From positions 992,001 to 1,056,000 of the forward strand of contig CAVTZH010000009.1 in the NCBI GenBank assembly GCA_963739175.1: a stretch of DNA of 64,000 bases, read 5' to 3'. Made by a program: the position numbers and the translations under genes. The notes beneath the pieces were generated by a model, which made no database searches, was not told the DNA's origin, and saw only the letters and a list, made by a program, of their open reading frames with translations. Shown one piece after another: positions 33,358-43,269 of this stretch (the first letter of the stretch is position 1; each line of letters begins with the position of its first letter). This DNA is from VAZQ01 sp963739175 (lineage in GTDB: Bacteria; Pseudomonadota; Alphaproteobacteria; Rhizobiales; Xanthobacteraceae).

Positions 33358-34209
33358 ATGCGGGCTCTTTTGTATGCGTTACTTTTGGTGGCGGGGCTCA
33401 GCGCAACGGCCCGCGCAGATACCCCCTCGCCGAGCGCCTTCACCGCGCAATTTGCTCGCGCATTGCAGGCGGCGATGCCGTCGGCAAAAGTCAGCATCGT
33501 TCGCGATCTGCAACTCGATGTCAGGCGTGCGGATGGGACATCGGCAACTGTCAGTCTTGCAAACAACTACAAGGACTACGTCCCCGATCCGAAGTGGTTC
33601 GATGCCGTGATCAAAGCCTATGCGGCGGCGCTCGCCAAGCCGGTGCCCGCCAAGCTGTCGGCCAAGGTCGATCACACGCGCATCGTACCCGTCATCAAAG
33701 ACCGTGCGTGGCTTGCGGAGCTCCAAGCACGCTTCAAGAGGCAGGATGCGTCGCAACAACCCTTGTTCGATGAACTCAACAGCGAGTTAGTCATTGTCTA
33801 TGCCGAAGATACTGACAATAAGACGCGCTATCTCGGCTTCTCGGAAATCACTGGCTTCGAGCAAGGCAAGTTACGCGCGCTTGCGGTCGACAACCTGATG
33901 CGGCTGACGCCACGCATCGAAATGCGCCAGCTCGCCGAGGGCGCATTCATGATCACGTCACACGCGGATTATGGTGCGAGCCTCATATTGGTCGATAGCA
34001 TCTGGTCGGGCAGCCAGATCAAGGTAAATGGCGACGTCGTCGTGGCCGTACCGGCCAAGGACGTCATCCTGGCCACGGGCTCGCGCGACGGCACGAATTT
34101 AAAGGCCATGAGAGGGTTGGCGCAGGACTTTGCAAAAGGCAGCGGCGGTTTGATCGACACGCTCTTCGTCTATCGCAAGGGCAGGTTCGTGAAATTCGAC
34201 GGCGGCTGA
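33358..34209 (+). CDS. Secreted DUF1444-like protein
   Basis: This 283-residue protein has a clear signal peptide, 'MRALLYALLLVAGLSATARA'. The following 'FTAQFARALQAAMPSAKVSI' and 'LSLANNYKDYV'-like region match the start of DUF1444 proteins, and 'ELVIVYAEDTDNKTRYLGFS' the middle. The family has no firm function. Base composition is lower in GC than that of its neighbours, as is the next gene's, which suggests both may have been acquired together. Only one base separates it from the next frame, so they are probably one operon. Confidence 0.65.
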   Translation: MRALLYALLLVAGLSATARADTPSPSAFTAQFARALQAAMPSAKVSIVRDLQLDVRRADGTSATVSLANNYKDYVPDPKWFDAVIKAYAAALAKPVPAKLSAKVDHTRIVPVIKDRAWLAELQARFKRQDASQQPLFDELNSELVIVYAEDTDNKTRYLGFSEITGFEQGKLRALAVDNLMRLTPRIEMRQLAEGAFMITSHADYGASLILVDSIWSGSQIKVNGDVVVAVPAKDVILATGSRDGTNLKAMRGLAQDFAKGSGGLIDTLFVYRKGRFVKFDGG

Positions 34210-34210
34210 G

Positions 34211-34975
34211 GTGCGTGCCGTGGCAATCGGTGCAATTTGGCCATTCCGACGCAGACCGGTTGTCGATGCGGACACCGCGTCTTGGCATATCGAAAATATG
34301 AGTTGGCTGATCCGTGAATTTGGCGGGCGCGATGGTCTGGCGGAATCAACGCTCGTACTGCCGAAGCCGGGGTTCTTTGTATTCGAGGGCGAGCAGGGCC
34401 ATGCGCTCGCTTTGCGCCTCTTCAACCAAGTGAAGGCCTATTGCGGGATGTCTGATTGGGAAGTCGATTTGGTCCCCGACGACAACCCTCTGGCTGCTAC
34501 ACCGACCCTCGCTGCGGCAATGGTCCAGCCGCAAAAACATGCCGCTGGGACGTTTGGCGTGAGCGGAAATCGTGTTGAGATCACTTATGCAACAGCGCAG
34601 TTGCAGCGTCCCGACCGGTTGATTGCGACATTCGCGCACGAGTTGGCACATTACCTGCTCGCGACCGCGGCAAATCCTCCGCCGTGTGACGACGAGGAAA
34701 TGGAGTTTCTGACTGATTTGGCGGCGGTCTACCTTGGCTTTGGTGTGTTTCTTGCCAATACGCGGTTCGAGTTCGAGGCGATAAGCGATGGTCCGATGCA
34801 AGGCTGGCGATGGCAGAACGCAGGTTATCTGCCAGAGGCAGACCTGATCTTTGCCCTTGCCTTGTTCTTGCGCGCAAAGGAGTTGGATGAGCGCTCCGCT
34901 TGCGAAGCCCTCAAGCCACATCTCGCGAAGTTGCTGAAGCAGGCGGTTTCGGACTTGCCCGCAGACATCTTGTAG
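34211..34975 (+). CDS. Zincin-like protein with HExxH motif, unknown
   Basis: This 254-residue cytoplasmic-looking protein contains 'LIATFAHELAHYLLAT' near 136-151, an HExxH signature typical of zincin metallopeptidases. A possible third ligand is the Glu/Asp cluster 'CDDEEMEFLTDLAAVYLGF' 15-30 residues later, as in 'gluzincin'-like folds. The start is a GTG at 34211, and another GTG nine bases on is possible. It seems coupled to the DUF1444-like gene. I cannot name a substrate. Confidence 0.62.
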   Translation: MRAVAIGAIWPFRRRPVVDADTASWHIENMSWLIREFGGRDGLAESTLVLPKPGFFVFEGEQGHALALRLFNQVKAYCGMSDWEVDLVPDDNPLAATPTLAAAMVQPQKHAAGTFGVSGNRVEITYATAQLQRPDRLIATFAHELAHYLLATAANPPPCDDEEMEFLTDLAAVYLGFGVFLANTRFEFEAISDGPMQGWRWQNAGYLPEADLIFALALFLRAKELDERSACEALKPHLAKLLKQAVSDLPADIL

Positions 34976-35067
34976 GAGATCGGCTGGTTGCTATTTTTTG
35001 CCTTCGCACCGTGTGTCATTGTGATAAAGACGCCGCCCGGCGCGTCTAGGTGCCATACGAGTATTCC

Positions 35068-35919
35068 ATGGCCGCAAAGTCCAAAGTCAAAGCAGCCTGC
35101 GTCATCGGCTGGCCGGTCGAGCATTCCCGCTCGCCGCTGATCCACGGCTATTGGATCAAGAAGTACAAGCTCAACGCCGAATACCGCCGGGAGGCGGTCT
35201 CGCCCGAGCGGTTTCCTGATTTCGTCGCCCACTTGGCCGAGCGCGGCTATGTCGGCGCCAACGTCACGATTCCGAACAAGGAAGCGGCGCGCGCGCTGTC
35301 GAAGGCCGACGACCGTGCCGACAAGGTCGGTGCGTCCAACACGCTGTGGCTCGACGGCACGACATTGCGGTCGACCAATACCGACGTCGAAGGTTTCATC
35401 AACAATCTCGATGTCACCACGCCGGGATGGAACCGCGGGCTGGACACGGTCGTGGTATTGGGCGCCGGCGGAACCGCGCGCGCCATCGTCTATGGATTGA
35501 GCGAGCGCGGCGTGAAGCACATCCACGTGGTCAACCGGACGTTCGCGCGCGCGATGGCGCTGCGTGAGGAATTCGGCAAGCGCATTAACCCGGTACGCTG
35601 GGAGGAACTCGGCGGGTTGCTCTCCAATGCCGGGTTGCTGGTGAACACCACCTCGCTCGGAATGACCGGCAAGCCACCGTTGAGTGTCAATCTGGCGCGG
35701 CTTCCCGCCAGCGCGGTGGTCGCGGACGTGGTCTATGCGCCGCTCGAGACCGCGCTGCTGGCTGCGGCACGCGGCCGCGGATTCCGCACCGTCGACGGTC
35801 TCGGGATGCTGCTGCATCAGGCGGTGCGTGGTTTCGAGCTGTGGTTCGGCGTCCGGCCGGAGGTAACACCGGATTTACGCGCTTTGGTCGAAGCCGACCT
35901 GCTGCGCGAACAGGCCTGA
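35068..35919 (+). CDS. aroE: Shikimate dehydrogenase AroE
   Basis: This 283-residue NADP-dependent enzyme reduces 3-dehydroshikimate to shikimate in aromatic amino-acid synthesis. 'VIGWPVEHSRSPLIHGYWIK' at the N-terminus binds the substrate. The catalytic lysine and aspartate occur in 'GANVTIPNKEAA' and 'STNTDVEGF'. The NADP loop is 'VVVLGAGGTARAIVYGL', with 'NRTFARA' afterwards. 'DGLGMLLHQA' near the end is another family block. ATG at 35068 is chosen over a GTG at 35050 because it gives the usual N-terminus. Confidence 0.94.
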   Translation: MAAKSKVKAACVIGWPVEHSRSPLIHGYWIKKYKLNAEYRREAVSPERFPDFVAHLAERGYVGANVTIPNKEAARALSKADDRADKVGASNTLWLDGTTLRSTNTDVEGFINNLDVTTPGWNRGLDTVVVLGAGGTARAIVYGLSERGVKHIHVVNRTFARAMALREEFGKRINPVRWEELGGLLSNAGLLVNTTSLGMTGKPPLSVNLARLPASAVVADVVYAPLETALLAAARGRGFRTVDGLGMLLHQAVRGFELWFGVRPEVTPDLRALVEADLLREQA

Positions 35920-36008
35920 ATCCCCGTATCGCTGCACGGCGCGCCGGAATAAGATTTCCGCCCTGGGGTTTGCCGTGCGAGCCCCCACAAAAAATCGGGA
36001 GGAATGCT

Positions 36009-36629
36009 ATGAAACAATCGCAGGTTCTCGCCGCCTTTGCCGCTGTCGCGGTGCTGGTTGCGTCATCGGCCCTGGCGCAAAAGCCGCAGACGCAGGTCGT
36101 CAAAGGCAAGATCGCGGCGGTCGAAGGTTCCACCGTGGTCATCGATCAGGCCAAGGGCGCCGGCCAGGCCAAGGTGAAGCTCAAGGACAAGGCCGTCATC
36201 ATGACGGTCGGCAAGGCGACGCTCGCCGAGGTCAAGCCCGGCGCCTATATCGGCGTCGGCGCCATGCCGCAGGCCGACGGCAGCCAGAAGGCCATTCGCG
36301 TGATGATCTTCCCGGAGATGCAGCGCGGCACCGGTGAAGGCCACTATCCATGGACCACGCCGGGCAGCGTGCCGAACTCGACGATGACCAATGCGACCGT
36401 CGACACCACGGTGGCCAGCGTCGATGGCCAGGTGCTGACCGTGAAACACAAGGGCGGCGTGCACAAGATCATCATCGGTCCGGATGCGCTGATCGTGTCG
36501 AATATTCCGGGTAACGCCGGCGATCTTAAACCCGGCACGGCGATCACCGTACCGGCGGCCGAGGCGACGGCGGACGGAGGGCTCGAAACCGCGCGCGTCA
36601 ATATCGGCCGCGGCGACTTCGTTCCGTAG
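36009..36629 (+). CDS. Secreted DUF5666-like protein, first of three tandem paralogues
   Basis: This 206-residue protein has a signal peptide ('MKQSQVLAAFAAVAVLVASS') and a mature part made of two small beta-barrel-like modules. The first holds 'VVKGKIAAVEGSTVVIDQ' and 'IGVGAMPQADGSQKAIRVMI'. The second holds 'TMTNATVDTTVASVDGQVLT'. The strand-rich, Gly-punctuated form resembles DUF5666. A conserved 'RGTGEGHYPW' links the modules in all three copies. It is probably periplasmic; the role is unknown. GGAGGA precedes the start. Confidence 0.72.
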   Translation: MKQSQVLAAFAAVAVLVASSALAQKPQTQVVKGKIAAVEGSTVVIDQAKGAGQAKVKLKDKAVIMTVGKATLAEVKPGAYIGVGAMPQADGSQKAIRVMIFPEMQRGTGEGHYPWTTPGSVPNSTMTNATVDTTVASVDGQVLTVKHKGGVHKIIIGPDALIVSNIPGNAGDLKPGTAITVPAAEATADGGLETARVNIGRGDFVP

Positions 36630-36667
36630 CCGCACGTAGTTTGCATGACTTCACGGGAGGACAAGGA

Positions 36668-37297
36668 ATGAACAGGGTACTTCGTATCGCGTTCGCCATG
36701 GCTGCGGTCGGCACGCTGGTGGCGACATCGGTCAGCTATGCGCAACAGAAGCTGGTGCGCATCCGCGGCACCATCGAGAAGGTCGACGGACAGAATCTCG
36801 AGGTCAAGTCGCGCGAGGGTAAGAACATCAAGGTGATGGTGGCCGAGAACGCGCGCTTCACCGCGATCGTCAAAGCCTCGCTCGCCGACCTCACGCCCGA
36901 CACCTATATCGGCGTCACCGCGATGCCGAACGCGGACGGCAGTCAGCAGGCGATCGCGATCCACATCTTCCAGGCGGCGCAGCGCGGCACCGGCGAAGGC
37001 TTTCGGCCGTGGGACCTGCAGCCCGGCTCGACCATGACCAACGCCGCGATCGCGACGACGGTGGCCGGCACCGATGGCCAGGTGGTGACCGTGCGCTACA
37101 AGGAAAAGGACAAGGTCGACGAGAAGAAAGTGATCGTTACGCCGAAGACGGTGATCGTCCGCTACGTGCCGGGCGACCGCGCCGACCTCAAGGCCGGCGT
37201 GCGCGTCTTCCTCAACAACGCCAAGCCGATCGACGACGGCACCATCGAAGCGCCGACCGTGAGCTACGGCCGCGACGGCATCACGCCGCCGATGTAG
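36668..37297 (+). CDS. Secreted DUF5666-like protein, second paralogue
   Basis: This 209-residue secreted protein has the same plan: signal peptide 'MNRVLRIAFAMAAVGTLVAT', then 'VRIRGTIEKVDGQNLEVKS' and 'IGVTAMPNADGSQQAIAIHI', the linker 'RGTGEGFRPWDLQPGSTMTN', and a second module with 'VPGDRADLKAGVRVFLNNAK'. It begins 38 bases after the first copy. The copies have diverged in charged positions while the Gly and aromatic framework stays, which suggests retained structure rather than recent duplication. Confidence 0.72.
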   Translation: MNRVLRIAFAMAAVGTLVATSVSYAQQKLVRIRGTIEKVDGQNLEVKSREGKNIKVMVAENARFTAIVKASLADLTPDTYIGVTAMPNADGSQQAIAIHIFQAAQRGTGEGFRPWDLQPGSTMTNAAIATTVAGTDGQVVTVRYKEKDKVDEKKVIVTPKTVIVRYVPGDRADLKAGVRVFLNNAKPIDDGTIEAPTVSYGRDGITPPM

Positions 37298-37307
37298 GGA
37301 GATGATC

Positions 37308-37911
37308 ATGATCAAAATTCTCGCAGGTGCAGCGATCGCGGCGGCGTTGGTCGTCACGTCGGTCGCAGGCGCAGCAGAAGACCGTTCGCGTCGTCGGCAC
37401 CATCGTCGGCGTCGACGGGCCGACCATCGTGGTCAAGCCGCGCGGCAAGGGCGACGAGCAGCGCGTGACCTTGACCGACAAGGTCGGGGTGTTCGGCGTC
37501 ATTCCGGCGACGATCGCCGACATCAAGCCCGGCGCCTTCATCGGCGTCGGCGCAATGCCGCAGGCCGACGGCAGCCAGAAGGCGATTCGCGTGATGATCT
37601 TCGCGGATGTGCAGCGCGGCACCGGCGAAGGCCATCGTCCCTGGACTCGGCCGGGCTCGACCATGACCAATGCCACGGTCGATACCACGGTCGCGGGTGT
37701 CGAAGGCCAGGTGCTGCGCGTCACCTACAAGGGCGGCGAGCAGCGCATTCTCATCGGCCCCGATGCCACCATCAACGCCTACGTGGTTGGCGAACGCGGC
37801 GAGCTGAAACCGGGCGCCAACATCGCGATCAACGCCGCGGACTTGAAGCCGGACGGCTCGCTCTCGGCCTCGCGGGTCAATGTCGGCCGCGAGAATGTGA
37901 TTCCGGATTGA
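37308..37911 (+). pseudogene. Secreted DUF5666-like protein, third paralogue, frameshifted in signal peptide
   Basis: The ATG at 37308 opens 'MIKILAGAAIAAALVVTSVA' and then fails. From about 37365 the mature domain reads on in another frame: 'QQKTVRVVGTIVGVDGPTIV', 'IGVGAMPQADGSQKAIRVMI', 'TMTNATVDTTVAGVEGQVLR', ending at 37911. Loss of one GC unit in a GCGC run at the signal cleavage site explains the break. Corrected, it is the closest sequence match to the first paralogue. Only ten bases separate it from the second. Confidence 0.75.
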
Positions 37912-37943
37912 GTTGAGGGCGTTGCCGCAACGGCGGTGCGCTC

Positions 37944-38065
37944 CCTCTCCCCGCTTGCGGGGAGAGGGTCGGGGTGAGGGGGACTCACAACGAGTGCAGT
38001 CTTTCGATAGTCCCCCTCACCCGGATTGCTTCGCAATCCGACCTCTCCCCGCAAGCGGGGAGAGG
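37944..38065. repeat. Two-arm inverted GC-rich palindromic element
   Basis: Hairpins CCTCTCCCCGC/GCGGGGAGAGG stand at both ends (37944-37967 and 38042-38065). Between them are a GGTCGGGGTGAGGGGGA-type inner flank, a variable centre and a second palindrome (GGATTGC/GCAATCC). The unit is the reverse-complement orientation of 41279-41401. It separates the paralogue array from the convergent activator gene. Confidence 0.8.
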
Positions 38066-38105
38066 TGACGGAGCGCGTGGCCCACCTAACGCCAAATTTC
38101 AAAAT

Positions 38106-39641
<1,536 letters not shown>

Positions 39642-39656
39642 GACGTGCGGAATCCT

Positions 39657-39707
39657 ACGAAAGTTCGTAATATTCACCACGAACTGTCGCGCACCACGAC
39701 TTTTCGT
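39657..39707. promoter_or_regulatory. Three ACGA-N4-TCG(T/C) inverted half-site pairs, candidate enhancer
   Basis: ACGA-AAGT-TCGT (39657-39668), ACGA-ACTG-TCGC (39679-39690) and ACGA-CTTT-TCGT (39696-39707) lie between the divergent starts. They are 78 to 140 bases upstream of the sigma-54 promoter, the usual place for activator binding. The first is also 16-27 bases before the activator's own start, where it could autoregulate. Binding is inferred from symmetry and repetition. Confidence 0.65.
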
Positions 39708-39784
39708 AACGCGCCCGTCACCTCCCAAGCAGAAATCGCGCCAAAACCGGCTGCGGCATTGCTGACGTGCCGCTCCGGCAGCAA

Positions 39785-39800
39785 TGGCACGGTTGTTGCT
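39785..39800 (+). promoter_or_regulatory. Sigma-54 (-24/-12) promoter
   Basis: TGGCACGGTTGTTGCT matches the consensus TGGCAC-N5-TTGC at all fixed positions. The GG at 39786-39787 and GC at 39798-39799 are separated by exactly ten bases. Transcription should start near 39811, about 30 bases before the binding-protein gene. Few such perfect matches are expected by chance. Confidence 0.85.
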
Positions 39801-39841
39801 CATTACTGCTGCGCAGAGCCACGGTTCGCAGGAGAGGTGCG

Positions 39842-41224
39842 ATGTCCACGTTCGACAATCCGTTCGACCCGAAGCGCCGGCTGAATCGGTCGGGATGCAG
39901 TTGCGGCAGTCACGCGACGCAGGACGATCACGATCGCGCCGCGCAGCTGCAATGCGCCGCGGTCGAAAGCGAGGACAAGCGCTACGAGGGCGTCGTCGCC
40001 TCGGCGGTGATGCGCAAGCTGTTCCCGCAGGACGTTGCCCGCCGTGAATTTCTGAAAGCCGTCGGCGCCTCGACCGCGCTCGCCGCGATCTCGCAGTTCT
40101 TCCCGCTCAGGACCGCGACCGAGGTGTTTGCGCAGGGCGGACCCCTGGAGAAACGCGACCTCAAGGTCGGCTTCATCCCGATCACCTGCGGCACGCCGAT
40201 CATCATGGCGGAGCCGATGGGTTTCTATAAACGCCACGGCCTCAACGTCGAGGTGATCAAGACCGCCGGCTGGGCGGTCATTCGCGACAAGACCATCAAC
40301 AAGGAATACGACGCCGCCCACATGCTCTCGCCGATGCCGATCGCGATCACGCTCGGCGTCGGCTCGAACGCGATCCCCTACACGGTGCCGGCGATCGAGA
40401 ACATCAACGGCCAGGCGATCACGCTGTCGGTCAAGCACAAGGACAAGCGCGATCCGAAGCAGTGGAAGGGCTTCAAATTCGCGGTGCCGTTCGACTATTC
40501 GATGCACAACTACCTGCTGCGCTACTATCTCGCGGAGCACGGCCTCGATCCCGACCAGGACGTGCAGATCCGCGCGGTGCCGCCGCCGGAAATGGTCGCC
40601 AATCTGCGCGCCGACAATCTCGACGGCTTCCTCGGCCCCGACCCGATGAACCAGCGCGCGGTCTATGACGGCGTCGGCTTCATCCACGTATTGTCGAAAG
40701 ACCTCTGGGAAGGCCATCCGTGTTGCGTGTTCTCGGCGTCGCGGGAGTTCGTCACCCAGACGCCCAACACCTACGCCGCGCTGCTCAAGTCGATCCTCGA
40801 TGCCACCGCGTTCGCCAGCAAGGCGGAGAACCGCAAGCAGATCGCCGAGGCGATCGCGCCGCCTAACTATCTCAACCAGCCGGTCACGGTGCTGGAGCAG
40901 ATCCTGACCGGCACCTTCGCCGACGGGCTCGGCAAGGTGCAGAAAGTGCCGAACCGCGTCGACTTCGATCCGTTCCCGTGGGAGTCGTTCGCGATCTGGA
41001 TCATGACCCAGATGAAGCGCTGGGGTCAGATCAAGACCGACGTCGATTACGCCGCGGTCGCCAAGCAGGTCTATCTCGCCACCGACACCACGCGGCTGAT
41101 GAAGGAAGTCGGCCTCAAGCCGCCGACCGCGACCACGAAGTCGTTTTCGGTCATGGGCAAGGCGTTCGATCCGGCCAAGCCGGAGGAATACATCAAGAGC
41201 TTCAAGATCAGAAGGACCGCATAG
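39842..41224 (+). CDS. ABC transporter substrate-binding protein, NrtA/CmpA/CynA type
   Basis: This 460-residue protein has a long N-terminal leader with a Cys-rich patch ('SGCSCGSHATQDDH') and then a Tat-like motif 'ARREFLKAVGASTALAAISQ'. The mature domain has NrtA-family features: 'LKVGFIPITCGTPIIMAEPM', 'IGYTVPAIENINGQ'-like and 'FDYSMHNYLLRYYLAEHGLD'. Members bind nitrate, bicarbonate or cyanate. Cyanase three genes downstream makes cyanate the best guess. AGGAG lies upstream of the ATG, which follows the sigma-54 promoter. Confidence 0.85.
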   Translation: MSTFDNPFDPKRRLNRSGCSCGSHATQDDHDRAAQLQCAAVESEDKRYEGVVASAVMRKLFPQDVARREFLKAVGASTALAAISQFFPLRTATEVFAQGGPLEKRDLKVGFIPITCGTPIIMAEPMGFYKRHGLNVEVIKTAGWAVIRDKTINKEYDAAHMLSPMPIAITLGVGSNAIPYTVPAIENINGQAITLSVKHKDKRDPKQWKGFKFAVPFDYSMHNYLLRYYLAEHGLDPDQDVQIRAVPPPEMVANLRADNLDGFLGPDPMNQRAVYDGVGFIHVLSKDLWEGHPCCVFSASREFVTQTPNTYAALLKSILDATAFASKAENRKQIAEAIAPPNYLNQPVTVLEQILTGTFADGLGKVQKVPNRVDFDPFPWESFAIWIMTQMKRWGQIKTDVDYAAVAKQVYLATDTTRLMKEVGLKPPTATTKSFSVMGKAFDPAKPEEYIKSFKIRRTA

Positions 41225-41278
41225 ACGATGCTGCACGCGCCGGGCGTACGACATCAATTGTGCCACGCACTCGGTCTA

Positions 41279-41401
41279 CCTCTCCCCGCTTGCGGGGAGA
41301 GCTCGGATCGCGAAGCGATCCGGGTGAGGGGGATTCTCAACGAGTTGTGCTCCTGGAGATTTCCCCTCACCCCGACCCTCCCCCCGCAAGCGGGGAGAGG
41401 G
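41279..41401. repeat. Two-arm inverted GC-rich palindromic element inside the ABC operon
   Basis: Hairpins (CTCTCCCCGC/GCGGGGAGAG near 41280-41301, CCCCCGC/GCGGGGAGAG near 41380-41399) enclose a GGATCGC/GCGATCC palindrome and inner flanks in the opposite orientation to 37944-38065. It lies in the 194-base gap between binding-protein and permease genes and could give a folded mRNA that uncouples their expression. Confidence 0.8.
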
Positions 41402-41418
41402 AGTCGAGAGGTCCTGCC

Positions 41419-42258
41419 ATGAACCTCTCCATCGGCATGCGCGCGGCCGTGGTGACGGTCGCGATCTTCGTCGCATTCATGCTGGCCTGGCACATCGCCA
41501 CGCAAGGCTCCGGGCCGGTCGCGCAGATGGACCCGGAATACGCCAAGCTCATGGGCAAGACCGCGACCCAGGGCACGTCGGCGATGCCGGGCCCGCTCGA
41601 CGTGGCGTCGAAGCTGTGGGAGCACCTGCGCGAGCCGTTCTATGACCGCGGCCCGAACGACAAGGGCGTCGGCATCCAGCTCGCTTATTCGATCGCACGC
41701 GTGTCGATCGGATACTTCCTCGCGGTGGCGGTTGCGATCCCGATCGGATTCCTGATCGGCATGTCGCCGCTGATGAGCCGTGCGCTCGATCCGTTCATCC
41801 AGATACTCAAGCCGATCTCGCCGCTCGCCTGGATGCCGCTCGCGCTCTACACCATCAAGGATTCGCACCTCTCCTCGATCTTCGTGATCTTCATCTGCTC
41901 GGTGTGGCCGATGCTGATCAACACCGCGTTCGGGGTCGCGGCGGTGCGCAAGGAGTGGCTCAACGTTGCGCGCACCCTCGAAGTGGGCACGATCCGCCGC
42001 GCCTTCACCATCATCCTGCCGGCGGCGGCGCCGACCATCCTCACCGGCATGCGCATCTCCATCGGCATCGCCTGGCTGGTGATCGTCGCGGCCGAGATGC
42101 TCGTCGGCGGCACCGGCATCGGTTACTTCGTGTGGAACGAGTGGAACAATCTTTCGATCACCAACGTGATCACCGCGATCCTGCTGATCGGCCTGGTCGG
42201 CATGGTGCTCGACCAGATCCTCGCGCGGCTCACGCGCCTCGTCACCTTCCCGGAGTGA
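41419..42258 (+). CDS. ABC transporter permease, NrtB/CynB type
   Basis: This 279-residue inner-membrane protein has an N-terminal anchor ('MRAAVVTVAIFVAFMLAWHI') and then the permease core. Family markers are 'ARVSIGYFLAVAVAIPIGFL', 'LKPISPLAWMPLALYTI' and the EAA-like loop 'WLNVARTLEVGTIRRAFTII'. The TM ends 'ITNVITAILLIGLVGMVLDQ'. It should form the homodimeric channel partnered by the ATPase that follows after seven bases. The small coupling distance on that side contrasts with the repeat-filled gap upstream. Confidence 0.92.
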   Translation: MNLSIGMRAAVVTVAIFVAFMLAWHIATQGSGPVAQMDPEYAKLMGKTATQGTSAMPGPLDVASKLWEHLREPFYDRGPNDKGVGIQLAYSIARVSIGYFLAVAVAIPIGFLIGMSPLMSRALDPFIQILKPISPLAWMPLALYTIKDSHLSSIFVIFICSVWPMLINTAFGVAAVRKEWLNVARTLEVGTIRRAFTIILPAAAPTILTGMRISIGIAWLVIVAAEMLVGGTGIGYFVWNEWNNLSITNVITAILLIGLVGMVLDQILARLTRLVTFPE

Positions 42259-42265
42259 GGCGCCG

Positions 42266-43198
42266 ATGAGCGACAAGTTCATCTCCATCGAAGGCATCAC
42301 CAAGCGCTTCCCGGCGCCCGGCGGCGGCACCACCACGGTGTTCGAGGACCTGTGGCTGTCGATGCAGCGCGGCGAGTTCACCTGCATCATCGGCCACTCC
42401 GGCTGCGGCAAGACCACCGTGCTCAACATCCTGGCCGGCCTCGACACACCGTCGGAAGGCACGGTCATCGTCGACGGGCAGGCGATCGAAGGGCCGAGCA
42501 TCGACCGCGCCGTCATCTTCCAGAGCCATGCGCTGCTGCCGTGGCGGACCGTCATGGGCAACGTCGCCTATGCGGTATCGTCGAAGTGGCGGCACTGGAC
42601 GAAGACCGAGCAACACCGTCAGGCGCAGAAATTCATCGACCTCGTCGGCCTCACCGGCGCCGAGCACAAGCGGCCGGCGGAGCTCTCGGGCGGCATGAAG
42701 CAGCGCGTCGGCATCGCGCGGGCGCTCTCGATCGAGCCGAAGATCATGCTGATGGACGAGCCGTTCTCGGCGCTCGATGCGCTCACGCGCGGCACGCTGC
42801 AGGACGAGGTGCGCCGCATCTGCATGGAGACCGGGCAGACCGTGTTCATGATCACCCACGACGTCGACGAGTCGATCTATCTCGCCGACCGCATCGTGAT
42901 GATGAGCAACGGCCCGGACGCCGTGTTCGCGGAGATCGTCGAGAACCCGCTGCCGAAGGACCGCAAGCGCACCGACTTCCACAAGCATCCGCTCTATTAC
43001 GGCGTGCGCAACCACATCATCGACTTCCTGGTGACGCGCTCGAAGACGATCCGCGACGACATCAAGGCGGGCGCTGCATTCGACCGCCGGCATGTGCCGG
43101 TGGTGCGTCCCGGCGTGCCGGTGACGGTCGCGGCGAGCACGTCGCCATCGCCATCTTCGATGCCGGGCCTCGCCCGGCCGTCCGTCGCCAACGGATGA
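42266..43198 (+). CDS. ABC transporter ATP-binding protein, NrtD/CynD type
   Basis: This 310-residue ATPase has Walker A 'CIIGHSGCGKTTVLNILAGL', the Q-loop 'IFQSHALLPWRTVMGNV', signature 'ELSGGMKQRVGIARALSIEP', Walker B 'IMLMDEPFSALDALTRGTL' and the H-loop 'FMITHDVDESIYLADRIVMM'. All catalytic elements are intact. A C-terminal extension of about 50 residues ('VRPGVPVTVAASTSPSPSS') is probably disordered. It energises the permease for uptake of cyanate or a related anion. Confidence 0.93.
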   Translation: MSDKFISIEGITKRFPAPGGGTTTVFEDLWLSMQRGEFTCIIGHSGCGKTTVLNILAGLDTPSEGTVIVDGQAIEGPSIDRAVIFQSHALLPWRTVMGNVAYAVSSKWRHWTKTEQHRQAQKFIDLVGLTGAEHKRPAELSGGMKQRVGIARALSIEPKIMLMDEPFSALDALTRGTLQDEVRRICMETGQTVFMITHDVDESIYLADRIVMMSNGPDAVFAEIVENPLPKDRKRTDFHKHPLYYGVRNHIIDFLVTRSKTIRDDIKAGAAFDRRHVPVVRPGVPVTVAASTSPSPSSMPGLARPSVANG

Positions 43199-43269
43199 AT
43201 TGATTTCATCGATGCGCGGCGAGCGCCGCGCAACACCTAACGTATGCGAGCTGGGAAAGGAGACGACCC

